Part shown: piece after piece, positions 17,777 to 27,350 of the stretch
Position numbering within the stretch: position 1 is the first letter of the stretch
Layout: the number at the start of each line of letters is the position of its first letter
DNA from: an uncultured Bacteroidales bacterium
Lineage (GTDB): Bacteria; Bacteroidota; Bacteroidia; Bacteroidales; Muribaculaceae
Direction: 5' to 3'
DNA length: 64,000 nt
Assembly: GCA_902792895.1 (NCBI GenBank)
Contig: CADBBK010000001.1
Location: forward strand, 1 to 64,000
Notes under the pieces: model-generated
The model's database searches: none
The model's input: the letters and a program-made list of their open reading frames with translations, nothing else
Told to the model about the DNA's origin: nothing
Made by a program: the position numbers and the translations under genes

Positions 17777-18857
17777 ATCTTTATTGATTGCCATGATGGC
17801 AATCTGCCTGACCATGGGCATCACTTCTTGTAAAGATGACAAGGACGATCCCATCGAAAACAACTACACCATTTACCAGAAAGCCGTTACCCAGACCGTG
17901 AAGTCACAGAAGAAGAGCGACAAGGTTATCCTGCTGGTTGCCTTCGGCTCAACCTGGGAGCAGGCCTACAACGCATTTGATGCCACTGTTGAAGCCTACA
18001 AGAAAGCCTTCCCCAGTTACGACGTGTTCCTGTCATTCTCCTCGGCCATCTGCATCAACCGTGCCGCTGCCGGTGAAAACGTAGATCCCCGCAACTTCTA
18101 TGCACCTCCCTTCTGGCTCAACGCCTTTGCCGAGGTTGAGTACATGGAAATCGTCGTACAATCGCTGCAGGTAATTCCCGGAGAGGAGTATACCCGCGTG
18201 ATCAACTACATCAAGGACTTTGCCAACAATGCCAACGGTGACATCAGTGACAAGTATCTGTCGATTGTTGACCTCAAACTGGGTGTGCCCCTGTTGCAGG
18301 ATGCCGAGGCTGATGTTAACCTCGTTGCCACCGAGTTGAACAAGCTCTACAAGGACAAAGCCAATGAGGGCGTTGTTGCCTTCATGGGCCATGGTAACCC
18401 CGACAGCTACGACACCTATAAGGCCAACGTGCGCTACACCCAACTCGAGGAAGCCCTCCAGCAGTACAGCAACCACTACTTCGTGGGCACCGTTGACATG
18501 ATGGACAACTTCAAGACCGACGTGTATGAGCGTATGCTGGCTGCCGGTATCACCAGCGGTAAGGTATATTGCCACCCGCTGATGTCAATCGACGGTGACC
18601 ATGGTCACAACGACATGGCCGGTGACGATGACGACAACTGGGACGGCGTGAAGTTCACCCCCAATGACGAGGGCGAGGTTGAAGACACCTCCTGGAAGAT
18701 GTACTTCCAGCACCTGGGTTATGAGTGCAACAACTCGACCATGATCGAGAAGGGCCTGCTGGAGCTCCCCTCCATCCGTCAAGTGTGGATGAACCACACC
18801 CGTGACGCCATCAACGGTGATCCCCTCGACTTCTATCACAGCAAGAATCCCGAGTAA
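17763..18857 (+). CDS. cbiK: CbiK-type cobaltochelatase carrying a lipoprotein signal
   Basis: CbiK enzymes insert Co2+ into sirohydrochlorin in anaerobic B12 synthesis. This 364-residue protein has the chelatase fold: VILLVAFGSTWEQAYNAFD near 55-73, H210 in FMGHGNPD, and H280 in GDHGHNDMAGDDDD, corresponding to the two metal-binding His of the Salmonella enzyme. Its first 22 residues are a lipoprotein signal ending ITSC (Cys23), so the enzyme should sit outside the cytoplasm, whereas sirohydrochlorin is made inside. It overlaps the upstream TonB receptor gene, is followed by a second receptor, and shares the riboswitch. It could be a periplasmic or surface metal- or tetrapyrrole-handling partner of the receptors, or the pathway chelatase. 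The sequence alone cannot decide. Confidence 0.88.
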   Translation: MMKIKSLLIAMMAICLTMGITSCKDDKDDPIENNYTIYQKAVTQTVKSQKKSDKVILLVAFGSTWEQAYNAFDATVEAYKKAFPSYDVFLSFSSAICINRAAAGENVDPRNFYAPPFWLNAFAEVEYMEIVVQSLQVIPGEEYTRVINYIKDFANNANGDISDKYLSIVDLKLGVPLLQDAEADVNLVATELNKLYKDKANEGVVAFMGHGNPDSYDTYKANVRYTQLEEALQQYSNHYFVGTVDMMDNFKTDVYERMLAAGITSGKVYCHPLMSIDGDHGHNDMAGDDDDNWDGVKFTPNDEGEVEDTSWKMYFQHLGYECNNSTMIEKGLLELPSIRQVWMNHTRDAINGDPLDFYHSKNPE

Positions 18858-18866
18858 ATCAATTCT

Positions 18867-18941
18867 AAACTACGAATTACGCGAATTATCCTCATTGGCT
18901 TCGCCGCGAAACATTCGTTAATTTGGCGTAATTCGTAGTTT
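18867..18941. repeat. Palindromic intergenic repeat (AAACTACGAATTACGC family)
   Basis: A 16-bp perfect inverted repeat: 18867-18882 (AAACTACGAATTACGC) pairs with 18926-18941. The 43-base interior contains GGCTTCGCCGCG. It fills nearly the whole gap between cbiK and the second receptor gene. Related sequences occur at 22505, 23748 and 33564. Confidence 0.85.
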
Positions 18942-18955
18942 AAATGTAAACACAC

Positions 18956-21022
18956 ATGATTAAAAAAATCTTATTAATTACAGTAGCACTCCTTTCATGG
19001 AGTGCTGCTGTTTCCCAAATCCATAAGATGGAACGCAGCGACTCATCGATGATGAGCCGCTCTTATACCTTAAATCCCGTGGTCGTGACCGGTTCAGGTC
19101 ACCACCAGCGCCTGAAATCCACCGCTACTCCCGTTCATGTACTCAGCCAACAGGAAATCAAGGAGCAAGGCATCACAACGTTTGACGGTGCCTTGACTCG
19201 CATGATGCCCCAGGTGTCGATGGCCCCCAACTCGATGGGCACTTTCTTGAGGCTCAACGGACTGGGAAACAAGTATATCCTGATACTTATCAACGGTCAG
19301 AAACTGACGGGTGACATCTCAAACAATGTGGACCTGAACCGCATCAACATGGCGCGCGTGAAGCGCATTGAGGTGCTGGATGGTGCTGCATCGTCGCTCT
19401 ACGGCTCGGACGCCATAGCTGGTGTCATCAACATCATCACCGACCAACCCACTCGCGATTTGGTGAGTGTGAGCAGCGACACACGCGTGTCGGGCCATGG
19501 CCAACTGACCGAAAACATCACCCTTGACATCTACAAGAATGGCTTTGGCTCCTATACCTCGTTCTCACGTGACCAAGCCGACAGTTACCGCATCAACGAC
19601 GTGGAATATGTCAAGGACTCCGAAACCGAGACACAGCCGACCATTGCGCCGTTCTTTACGGGTTATCGCGCAAACCTCGTGGGCCAGAAGTTCACCTTTG
19701 CCCCCAATGAGCACTTGGCGCTCAATGCCGGCATTGACTATTCCTACAAGATTACTGACCGCCCCAACACGCGCAAGGACATCACCGGCGGTACCGACTA
19801 TGAGATGCGTTACAAGGGCCTGCGCTGGAACGTGGGCGGCATCTACAAGTTCACGAGCCGCAATTCACTGCAGGCCGACTTCACCGTAGACCGTTTCCGC
19901 TACGGCAAGCAGTATGACGTGGCCACTAAGACCTACGCCATCGACGATTATGTGCAGTCCAAGAAACAGCGCTCGATGGAAGGACAACTCAAGGCCATTT
20001 TAGGTCTGATGAAGAATTCAACGACGATCTTCGGTGCCGACTGGCGCAAGGATTATTTGACCGCGACCTCGGGCAACATTAACCAGAATGCCTATACGGC
20101 AGCAGCCTTTGCCCAGCATGAGATGCTGTTCTTTGACCGACTCACTGCAACAGTGGGATTGCGCCTCACCTATCACGAGACGTTCAACTGGCACCTCACG
20201 CCCAAGGCCACGCTGATGTATGCACCGGGCAACTTCCGCCTGCGTGCCACCTATTCGGCTGGTTTCCGTGCCCCGGGTCTTGACGAGTTGTATTACCATT
20301 ATTTCTCGGTCAACCGCGGCAAGGCACAAATCATCTTCGGCAACAAGGATCTCAAGCCCGAAAAGAGCAACTATTTCTCGCTCAACGCCGAGTATCGCAG
20401 CAATATCCTTGCCGTGAGCGTGACAGGTTTCATGAACCGCATCAACGACATGGTCATCAGGCAGAACATCGACGTGGATGCCACATCACTGGCCATGCTG
20501 CAAGCCGAATTTCCCGAGATGACCGATGACCAAGCGCAGAAACTGGAGCGCTACTCCCTGTACAAAAACAGTGACAAAGGTGACGTCAAAGGCGTGCAGG
20601 TCAATGTCTCGGCCAATCTGTTCCGAGGCTTCAACCTGTCGGCCAACTACGTTTACACCTATGCTCGCACCTGTAGCGGCGACCAATGGACTCCCCTGGA
20701 GCGCAGCATCCGTCATGCTGCTACCGTTGCGGCCAACTATTACCACAGCTGGGGCAATTACGCCCTCAACGTGAACGTCAACGGCAGGTTGCAGTCCAAG
20801 ACCTACTATCCCGACTATGAAGATGCACCAGGCTACGGCATCTGGAATCTGAACACTACCCATTCGTTTGATGGGTTGAAACACTTGTATCTGGAGCCGA
20901 GCATCGGCATCGACAACATCTTTGACAAGGTGGACCGTCGCATCGACTCATCCAACCGCAAGTATGCTCTGTACTCACCTGGCCGCATGCTCGTGATTGG
21001 CCTGAAATTGAAAATCAAGTAA
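18956..21022 (+). CDS. Second TonB-dependent receptor of the B12 locus
   Basis: A 688-residue outer-membrane receptor with signal peptide (MIKKILLITVALLSWS to AVSQ), VVVTGSG after a short linker, a plug domain (LNGLGNKYILILINGQKL, LDGAASSLYGSDAIAGVINIIT) and a barrel ending GRMLVIGLKLKIK. It is about as long as the upstream receptor and shares its plug motifs, so the two are paralogues. It may take a different corrinoid, metal complex or tetrapyrrole. It follows cbiK by 98 bases, and the gap holds a palindromic repeat that could alter mRNA stability between the cistrons. Neither receptor has a BtuG-like lipoprotein next to it. Confidence 0.88.
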   Translation: MIKKILLITVALLSWSAAVSQIHKMERSDSSMMSRSYTLNPVVVTGSGHHQRLKSTATPVHVLSQQEIKEQGITTFDGALTRMMPQVSMAPNSMGTFLRLNGLGNKYILILINGQKLTGDISNNVDLNRINMARVKRIEVLDGAASSLYGSDAIAGVINIITDQPTRDLVSVSSDTRVSGHGQLTENITLDIYKNGFGSYTSFSRDQADSYRINDVEYVKDSETETQPTIAPFFTGYRANLVGQKFTFAPNEHLALNAGIDYSYKITDRPNTRKDITGGTDYEMRYKGLRWNVGGIYKFTSRNSLQADFTVDRFRYGKQYDVATKTYAIDDYVQSKKQRSMEGQLKAILGLMKNSTTIFGADWRKDYLTATSGNINQNAYTAAAFAQHEMLFFDRLTATVGLRLTYHETFNWHLTPKATLMYAPGNFRLRATYSAGFRAPGLDELYYHYFSVNRGKAQIIFGNKDLKPEKSNYFSLNAEYRSNILAVSVTGFMNRINDMVIRQNIDVDATSLAMLQAEFPEMTDDQAQKLERYSLYKNSDKGDVKGVQVNVSANLFRGFNLSANYVYTYARTCSGDQWTPLERSIRHAATVAANYYHSWGNYALNVNVNGRLQSKTYYPDYEDAPGYGIWNLNTTHSFDGLKHLYLEPSIGIDNIFDKVDRRIDSSNRKYALYSPGRMLVIGLKLKIK

Positions 21023-21087
21023 CCTTATATTGTAATCACTATGGAGGATTGTCGGGAGACAAAGCCTCCATTTTTTAATTATTTTGC

Positions 21088-21095
21088 TAAATTTG
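21088..21095 (+). promoter_or_regulatory. -7 box just upstream of cbiH-cbiC
   Basis: TAAATTTG ends 8 bases before the ATG at 21104. A start site 4-8 bases downstream would leave almost no 5' leader. The box lies inside the longer reading frame that opens at 21041 and argues against that start. Confidence 0.6.
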
Positions 21096-21103
21096 CAACT
21101 GTT

Positions 21104-22504
21104 ATGGGTAAGATTATAGTAGCAGGCATCGGACCTGGCAGTAAAGAAGACATCACGCCCGCCGTACTTGAAGCAGTGCGTGCGGCTGACGCCATTGTGG
21201 GCTATAAATACTATTTCCAGTTCATCCAGGAATTTGTCCAGGTTGGCTGCGAGTGTATCGACACGGGTATGAAGCGGGAACGAGAACGTGCCGAGCAGGC
21301 CTTTGAACTGGCCGAGCAAGGCAAAACGGTCGTGGTGATTTCCTCGGGTGACGCGGGCATCTACGGCATGACACCGCTGGTGTATGAAATGAAGCGCGAG
21401 CGTGGTTCGGATGTGGAGATTGTATCATTGCCCGGTATCTCGGCTTTTCAGAAAGCCGCCTCGCTGCTGGGTGCTCCCATGGGCCACGACCTGTGCATCA
21501 TCTCGTTGAGTGACCTGATGACGCCGTGGGAGGTGATTGAACGCCGCATCAAGGCTGCCGCCGTGGGCGATTTTGTCACAGCCGTCTATAATCCTAAGTC
21601 CATCGGCCGCTATTGGCAACTCTATCGCCTGGTGGAACTGTTCCTGCAACAACGCTCGGCCGATACTCCCGTGGGCTACGTCCGTCAGGCAGGACGCGAC
21701 GAACAGGAGATCAAAGTGACCACACTCGGCGAGTTTGACCCCGAGGAAGTGGACATGTTCACGGTTATCCTCATCGGCAACTCCCAATCCTATATCAGCG
21801 ATAATCACATCATCACTCCACGCGGCTATTACCGCGAACGTGATAATGAAGGCGTCAAGCTTGGGCAGCAAATTATGATAGAGTCGTTCCGCACCATCGA
21901 GAGTGAACTGCGCAACAAGGATATCCCGCTTGACCACAAATGGGCCCTCTTGCATGCCATCCACACGACAGCCGACTTTGAGATGGAACGGATTCTCTAT
22001 ACCGATGACCATGCGGTTGAAATGCTCTACAACAAGGTCGCGAACGGTGAATTAAAGACCATCGTGACCGACGTGACCATGGTGACAAGCGGCATCCGCA
22101 AGGGCGCATTGGCGCGTCTCGGCATGGAGGCTAAATGCTACTTGAGTGACCCGCGCGTCGCTGAGATGGCCACAGCACAAAGCATCACCCGCACTCAAGC
22201 CGGCATCCGTCTGGCAGTCGAGGAGCACCCCGATGCACTGTTTGCCTTCGGCAATGCACCGACAGCACTGATGGAACTCTGCGACCTTATCCGCAAGGGC
22301 AAGGCCCATCCTGCTGGCATCATTGCCGCTCCTGTGGGTTTTGTACATGTGCGCGAGTCCAAACACATGGTCAAGCCTTTCAAAGACATCCCCAAAATCA
22401 TCGTCGAGGGCCGCAAGGGCGGCAGCAATTTGGCAGCTACCTTGTGCAACGCCATATTAACCTTTGACGATGCCGAACAACTTAAACCTGGACGAGACCT
22501 TTAA
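21104..22504 (+). CDS. CbiH-CbiC fusion: C17-methyltransferase and precorrin-8 methylmutase
   Basis: I start at 21104 (466 residues), where MGKIIVAGIGPGSKEDIT begins the methyltransferase fold; the earlier Met at 21041 would add an unrelated leader overlapping a promoter. Residues 1-240 are CbiH/CobJ, which methylates C17 with ring contraction (SSGDAGIYGM, LSDLMTPWEVIERR). Residues about 254-466 are CbiC/CobH, which moves the C11 methyl to C12 (VTDVTMVTSGI, GNAPTALMEL, GFVHVRESK). Both halves look complete. It is the first of four fused ring-building genes on this strand and probably has its own promoter. Confidence 0.92.
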   Translation: MGKIIVAGIGPGSKEDITPAVLEAVRAADAIVGYKYYFQFIQEFVQVGCECIDTGMKRERERAEQAFELAEQGKTVVVISSGDAGIYGMTPLVYEMKRERGSDVEIVSLPGISAFQKAASLLGAPMGHDLCIISLSDLMTPWEVIERRIKAAAVGDFVTAVYNPKSIGRYWQLYRLVELFLQQRSADTPVGYVRQAGRDEQEIKVTTLGEFDPEEVDMFTVILIGNSQSYISDNHIITPRGYYRERDNEGVKLGQQIMIESFRTIESELRNKDIPLDHKWALLHAIHTTADFEMERILYTDDHAVEMLYNKVANGELKTIVTDVTMVTSGIRKGALARLGMEAKCYLSDPRVAEMATAQSITRTQAGIRLAVEEHPDALFAFGNAPTALMELCDLIRKGKAHPAGIIAAPVGFVHVRESKHMVKPFKDIPKIIVEGRKGGSNLAATLCNAILTFDDAEQLKPGRDL

Positions 22505-22520
22505 AAACTACGAATTACGC
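22505..22520. repeat. Single arm of the AAACTACGAATTACGC repeat
   Basis: The 16 bases are identical to 18867-18882 and start right after the cbiC stop codon. The second arm is missing; only TTACGAATTATG overlaps the next start codon at 22562. Confidence 0.75.
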
Positions 22521-22561
22521 GAATTTAACTAATTGGCATCCGCATTCAATTATTACGAATT

Positions 22562-23749
22562 ATGAAGTTTTACGTTATAGGCATCAGTGACGCGCCTCGG
22601 CCCTATTTGCCGCCTGAGGTCATCAGTATCATCTGTAAAGGACGCGTTTTCTCGGGTGGCAAGCGCCACTACGGACTTGTTGCACCCTATTTACCCGAGG
22701 GCTCGCAATGGATTGAAATCACCACGCCGCTGGATGCGGTCTTTGAGCAGTATCACGACGAGGTGATTGTGTTCGCCAGCGGTGACCCATTGTTTTTTGG
22801 TTTTGCCAACACCATCAAGCGCAGGATGCCTGATGCCGAGATTGTGATTTTCCCGTCATTCAACTCGCTGCAAATTCTGGCGCATCGTTTAGTGATGCCC
22901 TACCATAATATGCGTGTCGTTTCTCTCACTGGACGCCCATGGCCGGAATTTGACCGCGCGCTCATCGAGCGGGCTACCGAAATCGGGGTGCTGACCGACC
23001 ATGAGCACACGCCCGCTGCCATTGCCCGCAGGATGCTGGACTATGGCTACAACGGCTATATGATGCATGTGGGCGAGCACTTGGGCAATCCCAAAGAGGA
23101 GCGCATCACGACTTTGTCGCTTGAAGATGCCGCTGAGCGAGAATTTGATTACCCGAATTGCCTGATTCTGTGCGGTCAGGCCAAGGCCAGGCCCTACGGC
23201 ATTCCCGAGAATGAATTCGCATTACTTGATGGCCGGGAGAAGATGATTACCAAGGCTCCTATACGCCTGTTGACAATGCAGGCCATGGAATTGCCTCAAA
23301 AGAAAGTCCTGTGGGACATCGGTTTCTGCACCGGTAGCGTGTCTATCGAGGCGCGGTTACAATTCCCGCACTTGCATGTTGAGGCCTTTGAAATCCGTCC
23401 AGAGTGCGAAGCATTGATACAAGAGAATAGCCGACGTTTCGAGACACCGGGCATCCATTACCACATGGGTGATTTTCTTGAGGCTGATATTGATACCCTA
23501 CCCCGCCCCGACGCCGTTTTCATCGGTGGACATGGTGGTCACCTCAAGGAAATCATAACACGCGTGCTGACTGTCCTGACCGATGACGGTTGCATCGTGA
23601 TGAACAGCGTCACCTCGCCCATGGTGCATACCGACAGCCACCAACTATTTAACGAGGCGTGTGTCGAGTTGGGCTTGCAACAAGAACCGCCCACACGCAT
23701 TATCCTGAACGATAATAACCCGATAGAAATACTGAAATGCAAAAGATAA
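22562..23749 (+). CDS. CbiE-CbiT fusion: precorrin-6B/7 C5,C15-methyltransferase and decarboxylase
   Basis: The 395-residue protein is the usual CobL-type fusion. CbiE (about 1-200) carries VIGISDAPRPYLPPEV and FASGDPLFFGFAN. CbiT (about 220-395) has the SAM-binding loop LWDIGFCTGSVSIEAR and FIGGHGGHLKE. Together they methylate C5 and C15 and decarboxylate the C12 acetate chain. The start at 22562 is the only Met that keeps the N-terminal strand. It follows cbiH-cbiC by 57 bases of repeat-containing DNA, and its end overlaps the left arm of the next palindromic repeat. Confidence 0.92.
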   Translation: MKFYVIGISDAPRPYLPPEVISIICKGRVFSGGKRHYGLVAPYLPEGSQWIEITTPLDAVFEQYHDEVIVFASGDPLFFGFANTIKRRMPDAEIVIFPSFNSLQILAHRLVMPYHNMRVVSLTGRPWPEFDRALIERATEIGVLTDHEHTPAAIARRMLDYGYNGYMMHVGEHLGNPKEERITTLSLEDAAEREFDYPNCLILCGQAKARPYGIPENEFALLDGREKMITKAPIRLLTMQAMELPQKKVLWDIGFCTGSVSIEARLQFPHLHVEAFEIRPECEALIQENSRRFETPGIHYHMGDFLEADIDTLPRPDAVFIGGHGGHLKEIITRVLTVLTDDGCIVMNSVTSPMVHTDSHQLFNEACVELGLQQEPPTRIILNDNNPIEILKCKR

Positions 23750-23805
23750 ACTACAAATTACACGAATTAAACAAATAATAGTGTAATTAGTGTTATTTGT
23801 AGTTT
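23748..23805. repeat. Palindromic intergenic repeat between cbiET and cbiGF
   Basis: AAACTACAAATTACAC (23748-23763) pairs with GTGTTATTTGTAGTTT (23790-23805) with one mismatch. It is a diverged member of the AAACTACGAATTACGC family and fills the gap between the two genes. Confidence 0.8.
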
Positions 23806-23823
23806 TTAAAAGTGACAATTGAC

Positions 23824-25599
23824 ATGCAAAAGATAGCCATCATTCCCGTGAGCGACGAAGGCCGCGATTTAGCCAGCTCGCTCCAGCAAGAATTCCAAGC
23901 CTCGGTCATTAAACGGGCCGAGGTCTCCAAGCGATGGAAAGATTTTGATGCCTTCATCTTTATTGGAGCCATGGGCATCTGCGTGCGCACAATAGCGTCC
24001 TTCATCGAAGACAAACACACCGACCCTGCTGTCATCTGCGTGGATAGCATGGGTAATCACGTGATTTCGGTGCTGTCGGGTCATGTGGGCGGAGCCAACG
24101 ACTTGACGCGCCGTGTGGCATCGGCCTTGGGTGCGGATCCCGTTATTACTACGCAAAGCGACAACGCCGGCTTGTGGGCATTGGATACGCTGGAAGAACG
24201 CTTTAACTGGCCTATCGCCAGCGAGGACGACATGAATGCCTGCATCTTTGCTTTTGTCAACCGCAAGCCGACGGCTTTGTTCATGGAAGTCCGCGACGAG
24301 GGCACCGATTATCTGGAAAAAACCTTGCCCAGTCACGTCACCATCATCAATGACCTCAGCGAAGCAGACCCCAAGAAATACAAACTGCTCATCATGGTCA
24401 CGCCCTACCGCCGCTACGCACCTGAGGGCATGCTGTCATTGCATTTTGTGCCTATGGTGGGTACTATCGGTTTTGGCTTGGCACATCACCCTGACGATTA
24501 CAAGTTCATCTATGACCAGATGGACGAGGCCCTGGCTGAATGGGGCATCCTGCCGTGTGCATGTCGTTACTGCACAATTGACGTCAAGGCCGACGAGCCG
24601 TTTGTGCAATTATTAAAAGAAGGCTATGACGAGGAAGTTGAATTCTTCACAGCCGAGCAACTGAGTGCTATTGAGGTGCCCAATCCAAGTGATACGGTGG
24701 CCAAACACGTTGGAACGCCCAGCGTATGTGAGGCAGCGGCCATCCTGGGCTCTAATCATGGCAAATTGATTGTGCCCAAAATCAAGGGCAAGAATTTCAC
24801 GGTGGCATTGGCCATCGACCATCGATACCTCCGTGACCAGGTAGGCTTTATTGAGATTGTTGGCGCTGGTCCTGGTGATCCTGACCTGGTGTCGGTGCGC
24901 GGCCGCAAGATGCTGGAACGCGCCGACTTGATTCTCTATGCTGGATCATTGGTGCCGCGTGAATTGACCTTGTGCGCCAAGCCTGGTGCCGTTGTTCGCA
25001 GTTCGGCAGGAATGAATTTGGAGGAACAATGCTCGTTGATGAAGGAGTACTATGACCAGGATAAATTCATTGTGCGCCTGCACACGGGCGACCCGTGCAT
25101 CTTCGGAGCGATACAGGAGCAGATGGCCTTCTTTGACCAGCACAATATGGACTATCACATCACGCCGGGTATCTCGTCATTCCTTGCTGCCGCTGCTGAA
25201 TTGAGGAGCCAGTTCACTATTCCCGAGCGCACCCAGACTATCATCCTCACCCGTGGTGAGGGCCGCACGCCCATGCCCGAGAAGGAGCAGCTACACCTGC
25301 TGGCCAAGAGCCAGAGCACGATGTGCATCTTCCTGAGTGCCGCCATTGTCGATGACGTTCAGCGGGAATTGCTCATGGAGTATCCCGAGGACACACCCGT
25401 TGCCGCCTGCTACCACCTCACCTGGCCCGACCAGCGGATATATCGCGGCGTGCTGAAGGATTTGGCAAAGATAGTCCATGACAATAACCTCACCCTCACC
25501 ACGATGCTCGTCGTGGGCGAGGCTATCGACAACCGCAAGGGCCTGTCAGAATTGTATAATAAGCATTTTACACACCTGTTCAGGAAGGGTGAAGCATGA
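23824..25599 (+). CDS. CbiG-CbiF fusion: cobalt-precorrin-5A hydrolase and C11-methyltransferase
   Basis: I use ATG 23824 (MQKIAIIPVSDEGRDLA), not the GTG at 23812, giving 591 residues. The CbiG part (about 1-335) opens the lactone ring and releases acetaldehyde (FIGAMGICVRTIA, VLSGHVGGANDLTRR, CEAAAILGS). The CbiF/CobM part (about 340-591) adds the C11 methyl (FIEIVGAGPGDPDLVSVRG, HTGDPCIFGAI, PGISSFLAAAAEL). In the anaerobic route these are successive steps, methylation first and ring opening second, so the fusion joins neighbouring reactions. CbiG instead of CobG fits the oxygen-independent pathway. Its last bases overlap the next gene by 4 (ATGA), indicating coupling. Confidence 0.92.
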   Translation: MQKIAIIPVSDEGRDLASSLQQEFQASVIKRAEVSKRWKDFDAFIFIGAMGICVRTIASFIEDKHTDPAVICVDSMGNHVISVLSGHVGGANDLTRRVASALGADPVITTQSDNAGLWALDTLEERFNWPIASEDDMNACIFAFVNRKPTALFMEVRDEGTDYLEKTLPSHVTIINDLSEADPKKYKLLIMVTPYRRYAPEGMLSLHFVPMVGTIGFGLAHHPDDYKFIYDQMDEALAEWGILPCACRYCTIDVKADEPFVQLLKEGYDEEVEFFTAEQLSAIEVPNPSDTVAKHVGTPSVCEAAAILGSNHGKLIVPKIKGKNFTVALAIDHRYLRDQVGFIEIVGAGPGDPDLVSVRGRKMLERADLILYAGSLVPRELTLCAKPGAVVRSSAGMNLEEQCSLMKEYYDQDKFIVRLHTGDPCIFGAIQEQMAFFDQHNMDYHITPGISSFLAAAAELRSQFTIPERTQTIILTRGEGRTPMPEKEQLHLLAKSQSTMCIFLSAAIVDDVQRELLMEYPEDTPVAACYHLTWPDQRIYRGVLKDLAKIVHDNNLTLTTMLVVGEAIDNRKGLSELYNKHFTHLFRKGEA

Positions 25600-27350
25600 T
25601 CCTGGTATTCGGTGGAACGACTGAGGGCCGCATGGCGGCTAAGGTGCTCGAAGAATCGGGGGCCGCCTACTGCTATTCCACCCGTAGCGATACACAGGAC
25701 ATCCAACTCGTACACGGCCACCACGTCACGGGCGCGATGGAGGTGCCTGGAATGGTCGCTTTTAGCCAGGAGCATGACATCCGCTTGATTGTCGATGCGG
25801 CCCATCCGTTTGCCGTCAATCTGCACCACAATGTCATCGACCTTGCAAAGCAAATCGGAGTGCCTGTCATTCGCTACGACCGCATCTTTCCACCCCATGA
25901 CGAGGATATCGTCTGGTGCAAGGACTATGATGATGCCATTGTACAGCTGAAAGCGCAAAGTATTCATCGACTGTTAGCGCTAACCGGTGTGAATACCATA
26001 AGACCACTGCAGGCATTTTGGCGGGAGAATGAATGCTGGTTCCGCATTCTGAACCGTGAAGAATCGCTGGAAGGGGCACAAAATGCAGGTTTTCCCACCG
26101 ACCATCTCGTTTATTACGAGAAAGACGATACCGTAGCGCTGATTGAGCAACTGCAGCCCCAGGCCATCATCACCAAGGAGAGCGGCGTGAGCGGTGGCTT
26201 TGATGAGAAAGTTCATGCCGCACGTCAAGCCAAAATCAAAATCTATGTAGTGGAACGGCCAGAATATCCCATGGCCGATGGGGTTACAGTCAAGCACGTC
26301 AACGGGCCTCATGGCCTGCGGCGCATGGTGGAGAAACTGTTGCCTGAGTTCTACCCGTTGCATAGCGGGCTGACCACGGGCACCTGTGCCACTGCCGCAG
26401 CCATTGCTGCGACACAGCGATTGAAAACAGGAGAAACGCCAGCCGTGGTCCCTGTCGTCTTGCCCAATGGCGAGACGATTGATGTCGATATCACCTATGG
26501 TGACGGCTATGCTGCCGTGTTCAAGGAATCGGGTGACGATCCCGATGTGACCAACGGCATCGAGATACGCGCTCATGTCGAGTCCAGTGACCATTTCGAG
26601 ATATTGGGAGGTGAAGGAGTCGGCAGATTCACCGTACCTGGTTTTGACTTTCCTCCTGGTGAGCCAGCCATCAATAAGGCCCCACGGCAGATGATGCGCG
26701 ACAATATCATGGAAAATGTCAGCATCACCATCAGCGTGCCACAAGGTGCCGAGATTGCTCGCCGAACCTTTAACCCAAGACTAGGCATTGAGGGCGGCAT
26801 CAGCATCATTGGCGTGTCGGGCATCGTCAAACCCTTCAGCGAGGAGGCATTTGTGGCAAGCATCCGCAAGTGCATGCAGGTGGCCAAGGCATCGGGCAGC
26901 GACCGCGTGGTCATCAACAGCGGCGGCAAAAGCGAGCGCTTTGTAAAAGCGCAATACACCGACCTGCCGCAGCAGGCTTTTGTGGAATACGGGAATTACA
27001 TCGGTGAGACCTTAACTATCGCAAATGAACTCGACATCAAAAACGTCACCATGGGTGTGATGTTGGGCAAGGCGGTGAAACTCGCTGCAGGCAACCTCGA
27101 CACCCACAGCCGCCACACCACAATGGACAAAGATTTCGTCATGAGCATGCTCAACGAGGCGGGCATCAATATCGACATCAGCGACCTCACCCTCGCCCGC
27201 GAACTGTGGGACCGCATCCCCTCCAACAAGTTGCAGGACTTTGCCTCCGTCGTCATCACGCACTGTACACAATACTGCGCCCCGCTATTGCCTAACGGTG
27301 TGCTTACTATCCTTCTAATTGATGATAATGGGAAGATTTATTACTCGTAG
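25596..27350 (+). CDS. CbiJ-CbiD fusion: precorrin-6A reductase and C1-methyltransferase
   Basis: Residues 1-250 are CbiJ/CobK, a Rossmann-type reductase (MILVFGGTTEGRMAAKVL, DAAHPFAVNLHHN, TKESGVSGGFDEK). Residues about 255-584 are CbiD, which methylates C1 in the anaerobic route (HSGLTTGTCATAAA, VINSGGKSERF, MLGKAVKLAAG). The start overlaps cbiG-cbiF by 4 bases. The two reactions are successive, so each of the four fusions in this operon joins adjacent or near-adjacent steps. Its 3' end overlaps the convergent btuC gene by 10 bases, with no terminator hairpin seen between them. Confidence 0.92.
   Translation: MILVFGGTTEGRMAAKVLEESGAAYCYSTRSDTQDIQLVHGHHVTGAMEVPGMVAFSQEHDIRLIVDAAHPFAVNLHHNVIDLAKQIGVPVIRYDRIFPPHDEDIVWCKDYDDAIVQLKAQSIHRLLALTGVNTIRPLQAFWRENECWFRILNREESLEGAQNAGFPTDHLVYYEKDDTVALIEQLQPQAIITKESGVSGGFDEKVHAARQAKIKIYVVERPEYPMADGVTVKHVNGPHGLRRMVEKLLPEFYPLHSGLTTGTCATAAAIAATQRLKTGETPAVVPVVLPNGETIDVDITYGDGYAAVFKESGDDPDVTNGIEIRAHVESSDHFEILGGEGVGRFTVPGFDFPPGEPAINKAPRQMMRDNIMENVSITISVPQGAEIARRTFNPRLGIEGGISIIGVSGIVKPFSEEAFVASIRKCMQVAKASGSDRVVINSGGKSERFVKAQYTDLPQQAFVEYGNYIGETLTIANELDIKNVTMGVMLGKAVKLAAGNLDTHSRHTTMDKDFVMSMLNEAGINIDISDLTLARELWDRIPSNKLQDFASVVITHCTQYCAPLLPNGVLTILLIDDNGKIYYS

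Noticed and set aside
17763-18857. Heme-binding HmuY-like lipoprotein instead of CbiK
   Set aside because: The two conserved chelatase histidines and the GDHGHNDMAG motif fit CbiK and not HmuY.
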